From CAWCXF01 sp963799455 (GTDB lineage Bacteria > Pseudomonadota > Alphaproteobacteria > Rhodobacterales > Rhodobacteraceae): 64,000 nt of DNA. Below the pieces are notes generated by a model. It made no database searches. It was given only the letters and a program-made list of their open reading frames with translations, and was not told the origin of the DNA. Of the stretch, positions 31,999-40,692 are shown piece by piece; within the stretch, counting starts at the first letter, position 1, and the number at the start of each line of letters is the position of its first letter. The DNA lies in NCBI GenBank assembly GCA_963799455.1, contig CAWCXF010000007.1, positions 682,001 through 746,000 of the forward strand. Reading direction: 5' to 3'. The translations under genes and the position numbers were made by a program.

Positions 31999-33951
31999 AT
32001 GACCCAGGACGCCGGCGAGACCGCCATCCAGACCGCCGAGGCCGAGGCCCCCGGAGCCGGCGGCGATCCTGCGCCCGCAGGCGCCGTCGCGCCCTCCGGG
32101 TCGGAGCCGCTCACCGGCCACGCGCTCATCAAGCGCACTGTGCGCACGCTCGACGCGAGCCCCGGCGTCTACCGGATGCTCGACGCCCAGGCCCGCGTCC
32201 TCTACGTCGGCAAGGCGCGCAGCCTCAAGGCGCGGGTGGCGTCCTACGCGCGGCCCGCCGGGCACTCGGGGCGGATCGCGCGCATGATCGCCGAGACCGC
32301 CTCGATGATGTTCCTCACGACGCGGACCGAGACCGAGGCGCTGCTGCTGGAGCAGAACCTCATCAAGCAGCTCAAGCCCCGCTACAACGTGCTGCTGCGC
32401 GACGACAAGTCGTTCCCCAACATCGCCTTCGCCAAGACCCACGCCTTCCCGCAGATCCGCAAGCACCGCGGGCGCAAGACCGAGGCCGGCTCGTATTTCG
32501 GCCCCTTCGCCAGCGCCGGCGCCGTCAACCGCACGCTCAACCAGCTCCAGAAGGCGTTCCTGCTGCGCACCTGCTCGGACGCGATGTTCGAGAGCCGCAC
32601 GCGGCCGTGCCTGCTGCACCAGATCAAGCGCTGCTCCGCGCCCTGCGTGGGGAGGATCTCCGAAGGTGACTACGACGAGGCGGTGCGCGACGCCGAGCGG
32701 TTCCTCTCGGGCCGCTCGACGGGCGTGCAGGAGAGCCTGGCGCGCGAGATGGAGGACGCCTCCGAGGCCATGGAGTTCGAGCGCGCCGCGGCCCTCCGGG
32801 ACCGCATCCGCGCGCTGACCCAGGTCCAGACGGCGCAGGGCATCAACCCCAAGGGCGTCAGCGAGGCCGACGTGATCGCGCTCCACGCGGCCGGAGGGCA
32901 GGCCTGCGTGCAGGTGTTCTTCATCCGCGCCAACCAGAACTGGGGCAACCGCGACTACTACCCGCGCGTCACCGGCGAGGAGGACGCGAGCGAGGTCATG
33001 CAGTCCTTCGTCGGCCAGTTCTACGCCGACCGCGAGCCGCCGCGGCTGCTGCTCCTGTCGCACGCGCTCGACGACCCCGACCTCGTGCAGGAGGCGCTGT
33101 CGGAGAAGGCCGGGCGCCGCGTCGAGGCCGCCGTGCCCCAGCGCGGCGAGAAGGCGGAGCTGGTGTCCTCAGCGCTGCGCAACGCGCGCGAGAGCCTGAC
33201 GCGCAAGATGAGCGAGTCGGCGGCGCAGTCCAAGCTGCTCGAAGGGCTGGCCGAGGCCTTCGACCTCGACGCGCCCCCGCGCCGGATCGAGGTCTACGAC
33301 AACTCCCACATCTCGGGCACCGACGCGGTGGGCGCCATGGTCGTCGCCGGCCCCGACGGCTTCGAGAAGGGCCAGTACCGCAAGTTCAACATCCGAGGCA
33401 CCGAGCTGACGCCGGGCGACGACTTCGGCATGATGAAGGAGGTGCTGACGCGCCGCTTCAAGCGCCTCCTGAAGGAGGATCCCGACCGCGAGGGGCTGGG
33501 CTGGCCGGATCTGCTGCTGATCGACGGCGGCGCGGGGCAGGTCTCGGCGGTCTGCGCGATCCTGCGCGAGCACGGGGTGGACGACATCCCCGTCGTGGGC
33601 GTCGCCAAGGGCGTGGACCGCGACCAGGGCAAGGAGGAGTTCCACCGCCCCGGTCGGCCCGTGACGGCGCTCAGGCGCAACGACCCGGTGCTCTACTTCG
33701 TCCAGCGGATGCGCGACGAGGCGCACCGCTTCGCCATCGGCACCCACCGCGCCAAGCGCTCGAAGGCGATCGGCGCGACGCCGCTCGACGAGATCGCGGG
33801 CGTCGGCGCGGGGCGCAAGCGCGCTCTCCTGGCGCATTTCGGATCGGCCAAGGCGGTGTCGCGCGCGGCGCTGGCGGACCTCAAGGCGGTGGACGGGATC
33901 TCCGGGACGCTGGCCCAGAAGATCCACGACCACTTCCACGAGAAGGGCTGA
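31999..33951 (+). CDS. uvrC: Excinuclease ABC subunit C
   Basis: A 650-residue nuclease subunit that makes both incisions in nucleotide-excision repair. In order: an Ala/Gly/Pro N-terminal extension (~1-40), the GIY-YIG domain (SPGVYRMLDAQARVLYVGKA, about 55-75), YNVLLRDDKSFPNIAF, the cysteine block LLHQIKRCSAPCVGRIS, the UVR/UvrB-binding segment EDASEAMEFERAAALRDRI, the RNase H-like endonuclease part (IEVYDNSHISGTDAVGAMV, LLLIDGGAGQVSAV), and the C-terminal helix-hairpin-helix motifs LDEIAGVGAGRKRALLAHFG and LKAVDGISGTLAQKI. GAGGGG lies five bases before the ATG. Confidence 0.97.
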   Translation: MTQDAGETAIQTAEAEAPGAGGDPAPAGAVAPSGSEPLTGHALIKRTVRTLDASPGVYRMLDAQARVLYVGKARSLKARVASYARPAGHSGRIARMIAETASMMFLTTRTETEALLLEQNLIKQLKPRYNVLLRDDKSFPNIAFAKTHAFPQIRKHRGRKTEAGSYFGPFASAGAVNRTLNQLQKAFLLRTCSDAMFESRTRPCLLHQIKRCSAPCVGRISEGDYDEAVRDAERFLSGRSTGVQESLAREMEDASEAMEFERAAALRDRIRALTQVQTAQGINPKGVSEADVIALHAAGGQACVQVFFIRANQNWGNRDYYPRVTGEEDASEVMQSFVGQFYADREPPRLLLLSHALDDPDLVQEALSEKAGRRVEAAVPQRGEKAELVSSALRNARESLTRKMSESAAQSKLLEGLAEAFDLDAPPRRIEVYDNSHISGTDAVGAMVVAGPDGFEKGQYRKFNIRGTELTPGDDFGMMKEVLTRRFKRLLKEDPDREGLGWPDLLLIDGGAGQVSAVCAILREHGVDDIPVVGVAKGVDRDQGKEEFHRPGRPVTALRRNDPVLYFVQRMRDEAHRFAIGTHRAKRSKAIGATPLDEIAGVGAGRKRALLAHFGSAKAVSRAALADLKAVDGISGTLAQKIHDHFHEKG

Positions 33952-34114
33952 GGCGCGCGCGCGGGCTCCCCCGCCTCCGCGCCGGGGCGCAGTGGCCCGG
34001 CGGTCCGAGGCCCGACATCCGGTCTTCGTCCCCGTCCCGGGACAGGGCGACGCCGGCCGGGGCCGCGCCTCGGATCGCGGGGGCCGGGCGCGTCACCGGC
34101 GAGCCCCGCGCCGC

Positions 34115-35323
34115 TCAGAGCGAGCGGTGGGCCGGCAGCTCGATGCGCGCGGCGAAGCGCTCGCCCGCGCGCAGCAGCGACACCTCGCCCCCGTGAAGCG
34201 CGACCAGCCTGCGCGTCATCGGCAGGCCCAGCCCGAGCCCGTCGGCGGCGCGCGTGGTGACGGGGCCCGCATGCGAGAAGGCGCGGAACGCCGTCGTCTC
34301 CGCCTCGGGCGCCATCCCCTCGCCGTCGTCGGCGACCTCGATCACGATCCCGCCGCCGGGCCTGCGCCAGGCGCTCACGCCGGCGTCCGAGCCGCCATGC
34401 ATCACCACGTTCGACATCAGGCACGCCACGGCCAGCTCGAGCTTCGCGGCGTCCACCAACGCTCCCCCGACCCGTCCGGGCCCGCGCGCGATGCTCTTGC
34501 CGCGCGCGCCCGCCAGCGGCGCGAAGGAGGCGACCACGCGGTCGAGCAGCACGTCGAAATCGACCTCCGCCTCGTCGAGCGCCATCTCGCCCGAGCGCAG
34601 CTCGGTGAAGGCCAGCACGTTCTCCACCACCGCGCCCAGATGCCGGCCCGAATGCAGGAGCGCCTCGACCAGCTCGCGCTCCTCCTCGCCGGGCTCGAGG
34701 AGCTCGGCCACGCCCATCACGGCGTTGAGCGGCGTGCGCATCTCGTGGCTCACCAGCGTCAGGAACTCGTCCTGCGCCAGCCTCTGCGCCCCCGCGAGCG
34801 CGGCGGCCGCGGCGGAGTCGGGCTCGATCGGCAGCTCGTGGGCGCGCGCCACGATCCGCGCCAGCCGCTCCAGGAGCCGCATCTGCCGCGCGTCGGGCGC
34901 GGGCCGCGGCGCGAGGTCCACGGCGCACACGGTGCCGATGGCGAAGCCGCCCGACAGGATCACCGGCACCCCGACGTAGAAGCGGACGTGCGGCGGATGG
35001 ACGACGACGGGCTGGTTGGCCCATCGCGGATCGGCCAGCGCGTCGGGGATCACCAGCGCCTCGCGCGTCACGAAGGTGTGCGCGCACAGCGAGAAGTCCT
35101 TCGGCACCGCGGCCATGTCGGTGCCCAGATGGGCGACGAACCGCGAGCTGTCGCTGTCGATCAGCGTCACCAGCGCCACCGGCGTGCCGAACGCCTCGCG
35201 CACGATCTCGGCCACCTCCTCGAACAGAGGGTCGCCGACCTCGCCACGGGCGCACAGCGCCCGCGCGGCCTGCGCGCGGGCGGACTCGTTGGCGGGCAGG
35301 GGAAAGGGCCGCAGGTCTGTCAC
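34115..35323 (-). CDS. Cytoplasmic GAF-domain sensor histidine kinase
   Basis: A 402-residue histidine kinase without membrane helices. An N-terminal GAF domain runs from about residue 30 to 160 (GTPVALVTLIDSDSSRFVAH, FSLCAHTFVTREALVIPDAL, GFAIGTVCAVDLAPR). The HisKA box is EFLTLVSHEMRTPLNAVMG with phospho-acceptor His193. The HATPase domain has the N-box LMSNVVMHGGSD, VADDGEGM (G1) and DGLGLGLPMTRRLVALHGG (G2). No response regulator is adjacent, so its partner is unknown. The GTG at 35323 has GAGGAGGAG upstream. It is convergent with uvrC. Confidence 0.9.
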   Translation of the reverse strand: MTDLRPFPLPANESARAQAARALCARGEVGDPLFEEVAEIVREAFGTPVALVTLIDSDSSRFVAHLGTDMAAVPKDFSLCAHTFVTREALVIPDALADPRWANQPVVVHPPHVRFYVGVPVILSGGFAIGTVCAVDLAPRPAPDARQMRLLERLARIVARAHELPIEPDSAAAAALAGAQRLAQDEFLTLVSHEMRTPLNAVMGVAELLEPGEEERELVEALLHSGRHLGAVVENVLAFTELRSGEMALDEAEVDFDVLLDRVVASFAPLAGARGKSIARGPGRVGGALVDAAKLELAVACLMSNVVMHGGSDAGVSAWRRPGGGIVIEVADDGEGMAPEAETTAFRAFSHAGPVTTRAADGLGLGLPMTRRLVALHGGEVSLLRAGERFAARIELPAHRSL

Positions 35324-35476
35324 GGGTCGCTCCTCCTCGCTTGGCACGGGGGGCCGTGTGGCAGATCGGCCTTGCGATCGCATGAACGGGGCTTTGCGAC
35401 GGGCGCCGGTGCCGTCGCGGCTGCGCCCGATGACGCTCCCGTGGCGCTCCTTTCGCCCGGGGCCCCGAGGGGCTAG

Positions 35477-36151
35477 ATGTCGGCCATGGACCTCACCCTG
35501 CCCAACGCGCTCACGCTCCTGCGGCTGGCAGCGGCGCCGCTGCTGGCGCTGGTGTTCGTGGCCTTGCCGCGCCCGTGGTCGGACGGGGCGGCGTTCGTCC
35601 TCTTCGTGGGCGCGGCGGTGACCGACTGGTTCGACGGCCACCTCGCGCGGCGCTGGGGGCAGGTCTCGCGCTTCGGCGCCATGCTCGACCCGATCGCCGA
35701 CAAGGCCATGGTCATCATCGCCGTCGCCGTCCTCTTCGGCCTTTACGACCTCGACCCGCTCGTCGTGCTGCCGGCCGCGGTGATCCTCTTCCGCGAGGTG
35801 TTCGTCTCGGGGCTGCGCGAGTTCCTCGGCGACACCGCGGGCACGCTGGCCGTCACCCGCCTCGCCAAGTGGAAGACCACCGTTCAGATGATCGCCGTCT
35901 CGGTGCTGCTCGCCCAGGGCATCGCCGGGCAGGGCTTCGCCACCGCGCTGGTCGGGCTCGACCCCGAGACCGTCGGCGCCGTCCTCGGCGGCGAGGCGTC
36001 CGACGAGACCGGGCTCAACCTCTGGTGGGCGGCGTCGAGCACGCTCTACGCGCTCGGGCTCGCGCTCCTGTGGGTCGCGGCGGTCCTCACCGGCCTCACG
36101 GGATGGGACTACTTCCGCAAGGCGATGCCGCATCTGAGGGATCCCGCATGA
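35477..36151 (+). CDS. pgsA: CDP-diacylglycerol-glycerol-3-phosphate 3-phosphatidyltransferase
   Basis: A 224-residue inner-membrane enzyme that makes phosphatidylglycerol phosphate. The CDP-alcohol phosphatidyltransferase signature D-G-x2-A-R-x8-G-x3-D-x3-D is exact in DGHLARRWGQVSRFGAMLDP plus IAD (about 53-75). The N-terminus TLPNALTLLRLAAAP and FREVFVSGLREFL are typical of PgsA. Start: ATG 35477 has GAGG six bases upstream; ATG 35486 (MDLTLPN) is an alternative. Its stop overlaps moaD by ATGA. Confidence 0.94.
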   Translation: MSAMDLTLPNALTLLRLAAAPLLALVFVALPRPWSDGAAFVLFVGAAVTDWFDGHLARRWGQVSRFGAMLDPIADKAMVIIAVAVLFGLYDLDPLVVLPAAVILFREVFVSGLREFLGDTAGTLAVTRLAKWKTTVQMIAVSVLLAQGIAGQGFATALVGLDPETVGAVLGGEASDETGLNLWWAASSTLYALGLALLWVAAVLTGLTGWDYFRKAMPHLRDPA

Positions 36152-36408
36152 TCGCCACCTCCATCGACGTGCTCTACTTCGCCTGGCTGCGCGAGCGCAC
36201 CGGCCTGCCGCGCGAGACCGTGGAGACTCAAGCCCCGACCGTCGCGGCCCTGGTGGACGAACTGCGCGGCCGCGGGCCCCGCTTTGAGGCGGCCTTCGCC
36301 GACATGGCCTCGGTGCGCGCGGCGGTGGATCAGGAGTTGGTCTCTCTGGACGCGCCGCTCGCGGGCGCCAGGGAGGTCGCGTTCTTTCCACCCATGACGG
36401 GAGGGTAA
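36148..36408 (+). CDS. moaD: Molybdopterin synthase sulfur-carrier subunit
   Basis: An 86-residue ubiquitin-like protein. It ends in MTGG: the C-terminal Gly-Gly is adenylated by MoeB and thiocarboxylated to deliver sulfur to precursor Z. Seen: VLYFAWLRERTGLPRETVE at the N-terminus and REVAFFPPMTGG at the end. It is coupled to pgsA by a four-base overlap, and moaE follows after a palindromic repeat. Confidence 0.95.
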   Translation: MIATSIDVLYFAWLRERTGLPRETVETQAPTVAALVDELRGRGPRFEAAFADMASVRAAVDQELVSLDAPLAGAREVAFFPPMTGG

Positions 36409-36412
36409 AGGA

Positions 36413-36442
36413 CCGGGGGCACGCGTGCCCCCGGACCCCCGC
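36413..36442 (+). repeat. Dispersed palindromic repeat, copy E
   Basis: A 22-base perfect palindrome (36413-36434, core GGGGGCACGCGTGCCCCC) followed by ACCCCCGC, starting five bases after the moaD stop and ending 16 bases before moaE. Within this operon it could attenuate rather than end transcription, lowering MoaE relative to MoaD. Confidence 0.9.
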
Positions 36443-36458
36443 TTTCGGGCGCATCTTT

Positions 36459-36896
36459 ATGAACATCCAGATCCAATCCGAGGCGTTCGATCCCGGCGCG
36501 ATCCTCGCGGCCGTGGGGAAGGGCGACCCGCAGGTGGGGGGCGTCGTGGCCTTCACCGGCGTCGTGCGCGGCGACGGGGGCCTGCGCGCGATGGAGATCG
36601 AGCACTACCCGGGCATGACCGAGCGCGCGGTCCGCGCCTTCGCCGAGGAGGCGATGACCCGCTTCCGCCTGCGCGACGTCGCGGTGGTCCATCGCCACGG
36701 GCGGCTCGCGGTGGGCGAGGCGATCATGATGGTGGCCACGGCGGCGCCGCACCGCGCGGACGCCTTCGCGGCGGCCGAGTTCCTGATGGACTGGCTGAAG
36801 TCTCGCGCGCCCTTCTGGAAGAAGGAGATCGGCGCGGACGGCGAGGCCTGGGTCGCGGCCAAGGACGACGACGAGGCGGCGCTCGGCCGCTGGTAG
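36459..36896 (+). CDS. moaE: Molybdopterin synthase catalytic subunit
   Basis: A 145-residue subunit that inserts the dithiolene sulfurs into precursor Z to make molybdopterin. Seen: GAVVAFTGVVR-type start (GGVVAFTGVVRGDGGLRAME), the basic LRDVAVVHRHGRLAVGE, AHRADAFAAAEFLMDWLKSR and APFWKKEIGADGEAWV, whose lysines are catalytic in this family. The ATG follows CATCTTT with no Shine-Dalgarno, which is odd given its neighbours. Confidence 0.95.
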   Translation: MNIQIQSEAFDPGAILAAVGKGDPQVGGVVAFTGVVRGDGGLRAMEIEHYPGMTERAVRAFAEEAMTRFRLRDVAVVHRHGRLAVGEAIMMVATAAPHRADAFAAAEFLMDWLKSRAPFWKKEIGADGEAWVAAKDDDEAALGRW

Positions 36897-36972
36897 CCCC
36901 TGGAGCGCGTCCCGGCCCGAACGGGATCGGATCAGACGCTCCGGGCTCCTTCGTGGCCGCATGGTCCGGGCG

Positions 36973-36991
36973 CCCGACCGATCCGGTCGGG
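36973..36991. terminator. Hairpin between convergent moaE and the coiled-coil gene
   Basis: Stem CCCGACCG, loop ATC, stem CGGTCGGG in the 107-base gap between two converging genes. It could serve both strands; there is no T-run. Confidence 0.45.
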
Positions 36992-37003
36992 CTGGACGAC
37001 TCC

Positions 37004-37303
37004 CTAGCCCCGCGCCGCCTGGGTTCGCTCGATCCACGCGCGCAGGGCGTCGGCCTCCTCCCTCGCCTCGACCATGCCCTCCATCGCGGCCTCGCGCTCG
37101 GCCTCGGCGTCCTCGGCGCGGATCCGCGCGTCGTCGCGCGCCGTCTCGGCCTCGTGCAGCGCCTGCGCCAGACGGTCGAGCTCGCCCAGCTCGGCCCCCG
37201 ACGCGCGGGTGAAGCGATGCACCAGCCACGACGCGAACCAGCCCAGCGCGAACGCCACGAAGAGCGCCAGCGCCGTGGCGATCACCAGCTCGGTCCGGCT
37301 CAT
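37004..37303 (-). CDS. Small membrane-anchored coiled-coil protein
   Basis: A 99-residue protein with an N-terminal membrane helix (LVIATALALFVAFALGWFAS) followed by a long charged heptad-like region (LDRLAQALHEAETARDDARI, RAEDAEAEREAAMEGMVEAR) that should form a coiled coil. No named domain. Its ATG overlaps the stop of the upstream OmpA-family gene (ATGA), so it is probably produced with it and may help organise that envelope protein. Confidence 0.8.
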   Translation of the reverse strand: MSRTELVIATALALFVAFALGWFASWLVHRFTRASGAELGELDRLAQALHEAETARDDARIRAEDAEAEREAAMEGMVEAREEADALRAWIERTQAARG

Positions 37304-39291
37304 CGCCCGGCCTCGCGGGCCGCGTCCGCCTCCGCATGGGCGGCGTCCTCGGCCGCCGCCGCGGCCCTCGCGGCCTCCTCCTCGGACACCGAGGCCGGCC
37401 GGGCGGACAAGGCGGCCTCCGGGGCGTGCTCCTCCTCGCCCGGCGCGGCCGGCTCATCCGTGCCCGACGCAGCGTCGGCCGCCGGCGCCTCCGCCTCGTC
37501 GGGCGCGCCGGACCCTCCGAGCGCGAACTCGATCCGGCGGTTGGCCTCCCGGCCCGCCTCGGTGGCGTTGTCCGCGACGGGCCGCGCCTCGCCGTAGCCC
37601 ACCGGGGTCAGCCCCGCGACCGGCACGCGGCGCGCGGCGAGCGCCTCGACGACCGACGCGGCGCGCGCGCGGCTCAGGTCGAGGTTCATGCCCTCGCGCC
37701 CCTGGGCGTCGGTGTGGCCGGCGACCTCCAGGGCGATGTCGGGGCACTCCGAGAGGATCGCGGCGATCTCGTCCACGATGGCGAGGCCCGAGGGCTCGAT
37801 CGCGTCGGAGCCCGGCGCGAAGGCGATCTTGCGCGTCGCCTGGGCCGCCTGGACGCGCGCCAGGCATTCCTCGGGCGAGGGCGGGGCCGTCCCGGGGTCG
37901 AGCGCCGGGTCGTAGGCGATGTCGAGCCGCAGATCCTCGCCCCCGCCGAGCGCCCGGGACAAGAGCCCCGCGGCGCGCGCCTCGGCGTCGGGGTCGCCCG
38001 TCACGCCGCTCAGCGCCACGCCGTCCTCGCCCACGGCGACGCGCCCCTCGTCGAGCAGCGCCAGCGCCTCGATCCCGGCCATCGCGCGCAGCGGCCAGCC
38101 CTCTGGCAGCCCCTGCGCGGTGCGCACGGCCATCCGCAGCTCGGCGCCGGGGAATCGCGCGCGCGCCAGGCTCTCGGCCGCGGCGCGCGCGCGCTCGTGG
38201 GGCAGCCGGCCGCTCAGCGCCACCCCGCCCTCGTCGAGCACGGCGGCGAAGGCCGGCGCGCCCTCGTCCGCCGCCTGCTGCGGCGGCACGGCCTGCAGCG
38301 AGAACGACTCGGGCAGCGCGCCCTCCAGGGCGCCGACCACCGCGTCGAGGCGCGAGGGCGCGACGCCCTCGGGCGCCACCAGCGTCACGTCGGCGTCGGC
38401 GAAGGTGACGGTGCCGCCGCCCAGCTCGGCCACCGCCGCGATCGCCGCCGCCGCCGCCTCGGGCCAGCGCGGCGAGGGGGCGCCGAGCCCGAGCCGGCAG
38501 GCGGGCTCGGCGGCGCCGGCGCGCCGCGCCGCGGCCTCGATCGCGGCCGCGCCCTCGGGGGTCGCCGCGGCGCAGGCTTCGAGCCGCGCCGCGCCGCCCT
38601 CCATCCCGAAGCGCAGCGTGAAGGGCGAGATGACGGGGCGCGGGGCGCTCACGTCGAGGTCGAGCGCCAGCCCCTCGGGCCGCGCGCGGTCGAGGTCGGC
38701 CAGGATCCGCCGGCGCTCCTCGGGGCTCTCGGCCGCGGCGGTGATCGCCACGCGCGTCGCGTCCACCGAGATTTGCGAGCGCGCCAGCCCCTCGGCCGCC
38801 GCGAGCGCGTAGTCGAGCGCCGCGCCCCAGGAGGCGGGCACCGGATGGTCGGCGGTCTCGAGGAAGTCGGAGACCGGCGAGGCCGTGGCGCGCTCGAGCC
38901 GCCGGGCGAGCGCCGCGCGGTCGGTGGATTCGGGCACCAGCCCGATGAGCGACAGCCCGTCCTGCCCTCGCAGCATCTCGACCGCGTAGCGCGGGGGCGC
39001 GACCCCGGGGCCGCCCTCGACCCCCATCGCGTCGACGATGCGGGCGGGATCGACCACGCGGCCCGCGGCGGTCAGCGCGCGGAAGCGCTGCGCCTCCGAG
39101 GGCGCGGTGCCGGTGAGCGTCAGGCGCAGCCCGTCGGCCCGGGCTTGGGCGAAGCCGAGCCCCTGCGCGCGCAGCGCATGGGCGGCGTCGCGCTCTGAGC
39201 GCGCCTCGATGGCGGTGGCCGCGAGGAGGGCCGTGCCCAGCGCCAGCGCGGCGGCCAGCGCGAAGGGCGCGATGCTCAGGAGCCGGGTCAT
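37300..39291 (-). CDS. OmpA-family protein with BON-like repeats
   Basis: A 663-residue envelope protein. An N-terminal hydrophobic segment (LLSIAPFALAAALALGTALL) anchors or exports it. The middle holds BON-like and related repeats (LGFAQARADGLRLTLTGTAP, GVALSGRLPHERARAAAESL, GVALSGVTGDPDAEARAAGL). The C-terminal OmpA domain reads KIAFAPGSDAIEPSGLAIVD, IALEVAGHTDAQGREGMNLD, LSRARAASVVEALAARRVP and EAGREANRRIEFAL, with the Asp and Arg that bind peptidoglycan diaminopimelate. It ends in a ~75-residue Ala/Glu-rich tail. It likely ties membrane and cell wall. Confidence 0.9.
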   Translation of the reverse strand: MTRLLSIAPFALAAALALGTALLAATAIEARSERDAAHALRAQGLGFAQARADGLRLTLTGTAPSEAQRFRALTAAGRVVDPARIVDAMGVEGGPGVAPPRYAVEMLRGQDGLSLIGLVPESTDRAALARRLERATASPVSDFLETADHPVPASWGAALDYALAAAEGLARSQISVDATRVAITAAAESPEERRRILADLDRARPEGLALDLDVSAPRPVISPFTLRFGMEGGAARLEACAAATPEGAAAIEAAARRAGAAEPACRLGLGAPSPRWPEAAAAAIAAVAELGGGTVTFADADVTLVAPEGVAPSRLDAVVGALEGALPESFSLQAVPPQQAADEGAPAFAAVLDEGGVALSGRLPHERARAAAESLARARFPGAELRMAVRTAQGLPEGWPLRAMAGIEALALLDEGRVAVGEDGVALSGVTGDPDAEARAAGLLSRALGGGEDLRLDIAYDPALDPGTAPPSPEECLARVQAAQATRKIAFAPGSDAIEPSGLAIVDEIAAILSECPDIALEVAGHTDAQGREGMNLDLSRARAASVVEALAARRVPVAGLTPVGYGEARPVADNATEAGREANRRIEFALGGSGAPDEAEAPAADAASGTDEPAAPGEEEHAPEAALSARPASVSEEEAARAAAAAEDAAHAEADAAREAGR

Positions 39292-39324
39292 GGGGGCCTC
39301 AAGCGGTGATGCGCAGCGCGCGGC

Positions 39325-39353
39325 ACCCTAGGCAGGCCGCCGCCCATGCGCAA
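39325..39353 (-). promoter_or_regulatory. Candidate promoter of the OmpA-family gene
   Basis: On the minus strand TTGCGC (39353-39348), a 17-base spacer, then TAGGGT (39330-39325). This leaves a leader of about 27 bases before the ATG at 39291. The spacing is ideal. Confidence 0.45.
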
Positions 39354-39369
39354 TCGTGGCCCATCCGCC

Positions 39370-40680
39370 TCAGGCCGCCAGGAGCGCCAGCGCCAGCGCG
39401 CCGACGACGATCAGCCCCGCGTCGCGGCTGGCGCGGAACGCCGCGAGGCAGGAGGCCGGGTCGGCGGTGTCGAGCCGGCCCGTCTCGCGCGCCATGTGGA
39501 CCCCCATGCCGAGCGGCCCCAGCAGCGCCAGCGCCAGCGGCAGGGGGGCAGGGGCCGCGAGGACGACCGCCAGCGCCAGCAGCGCCACCGCGGCGGCCGC
39601 GAAGCCCGCGAGCCAGGGCCTCGACGCCTGCCCGAAGAGCCGCGCCGTCGAGCGCACCCCGATCAGCGCGTCGTCCTCCGTGTCCTGATGGGCGTAGATC
39701 GTGTCGTAGTGCAGCGTCCAGGCGATGCCCGCGGCGTAGAGCGCGACCGGCGCCCAGGACAGCGAGCCGGCATGCGCCGCCCAGGCCAGCAGCGCCCCCC
39801 AGTTGAAGGCGAGCCCGAGGAACGCCTGCGGCCACCAGGTGAAGCGCTTGGCGAAGGGGTAGACGGCCACCAGCGCCAGCGAGCCCACACCGAGCGCGAT
39901 GGCGAGCGGACCGAAGGTCAGCAGGATGGCGAAGGCCGCGAGCGCCTGCGCCACCATCCAGGCGAGCGCTCGGGCCACGCTCACCTGCCCCGAGGGGATC
40001 GGGCGCGAGCGGGTGCGCGCCACGGCCGCGTCGAAGCGCCGGTCGGTCACGTCGTTCCAGGTGCAGCCCGCGCCGCGCATCAGCCAGGCGCCGATCGCGC
40101 AGCCCAGCGCGATCCAGGCGTCGTAGGGCCGCGGCGCCCCCGCCAGCATGGCGAGCCCCAGCCCCCACCAGCAGGGGATCAGCAGGAGCCATGTCCCGAT
40201 CGGCCGGTCGGCGCGCGACAGCCGCAGGTAGGGCCGCGCGCCCTCGGGCGCCCAGGCGTCCACCCAGTTGCCCCGCGCCGCGTCCGCGACGGGCCCGGGC
40301 GCGGCGGGCGGCGGTCCGGGCCGCGCGCCCCGGACGCCGGCTCCGATCCCGACGCGGGGCTCGGCCGCGGATGACGACCCGGAGGCAGGGATCACCCCGG
40401 ACGCGGGGCTCGGCTCGGACGAGGGCTCCGGCACCGGCCCCGACGCGAGCCCTCGCCCGGATGCAGGCCGCCCCGCCCCGAGCGGGTCGCCGGCGGCGCG
40501 GGGCGGGGCGGAGCCGGGCACGGAGCCGGGCACGGAGCCCGGCGCCGTGCGCGCCGCCGCGGCTCGCGCCGTCGCCGTGGCTTGCTCCGGCGTTCCGGTC
40601 CGCGCCGGCGTTCCGGTCCGCGCCGGCGTTCCGGTCCGCGCCGGCGCTCCGGCCCCTGGCGCGTCGGGTGCTTGGGTCAT
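39370..40680 (-). CDS. ubiA: 4-hydroxybenzoate polyprenyltransferase with a long disordered N-terminus
   Basis: A 436-residue membrane prenyltransferase of ubiquinone synthesis. The catalytic domain begins near residue 140 (WAPEGARPYLRLSRADRPIG, TWLLLIPCWWGLGLAM). The first Mg/diphosphate motif is NDVTDRRFD (Asp210, 213, 217) and the second is YAHQDTEDDALIGVRSTA. Usual members have about 290-320 residues; here residues 1-~138 are an Ala/Gly/Pro/Ser/Thr-rich tail containing the repeated ARTGTP (from an 18-base tandem repeat) and PGSVPGSVPGS. No in-frame ATG or GTG was seen between the tail and the domain, so the tail may be translated. It is divergent from rsmE with only 12 bases between start codons. 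Confidence 0.9.
   Translation of the reverse strand: MTQAPDAPGAGAPARTGTPARTGTPARTGTPEQATATARAAAARTAPGSVPGSVPGSAPPRAAGDPLGAGRPASGRGLASGPVPEPSSEPSPASGVIPASGSSSAAEPRVGIGAGVRGARPGPPPAAPGPVADAARGNWVDAWAPEGARPYLRLSRADRPIGTWLLLIPCWWGLGLAMLAGAPRPYDAWIALGCAIGAWLMRGAGCTWNDVTDRRFDAAVARTRSRPIPSGQVSVARALAWMVAQALAAFAILLTFGPLAIALGVGSLALVAVYPFAKRFTWWPQAFLGLAFNWGALLAWAAHAGSLSWAPVALYAAGIAWTLHYDTIYAHQDTEDDALIGVRSTARLFGQASRPWLAGFAAAAVALLALAVVLAAPAPLPLALALLGPLGMGVHMARETGRLDTADPASCLAAFRASRDAGLIVVGALALALLAA
40589..40642. repeat. 18-bp tandem repeat in the 5' end of ubiA
   Basis: Three exact copies of GGCGTTCCGGTCCGCGCC. On the minus strand they encode ARTGTP three times in the N-terminal tail of UbiA. A second, 12-base repeat (GAGCCGGGCACG, two copies at 40511-40534) lies nearby in the same tail. 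Confidence 0.95.
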
Positions 40681-40692
40681 AGGTGGCTCCCC

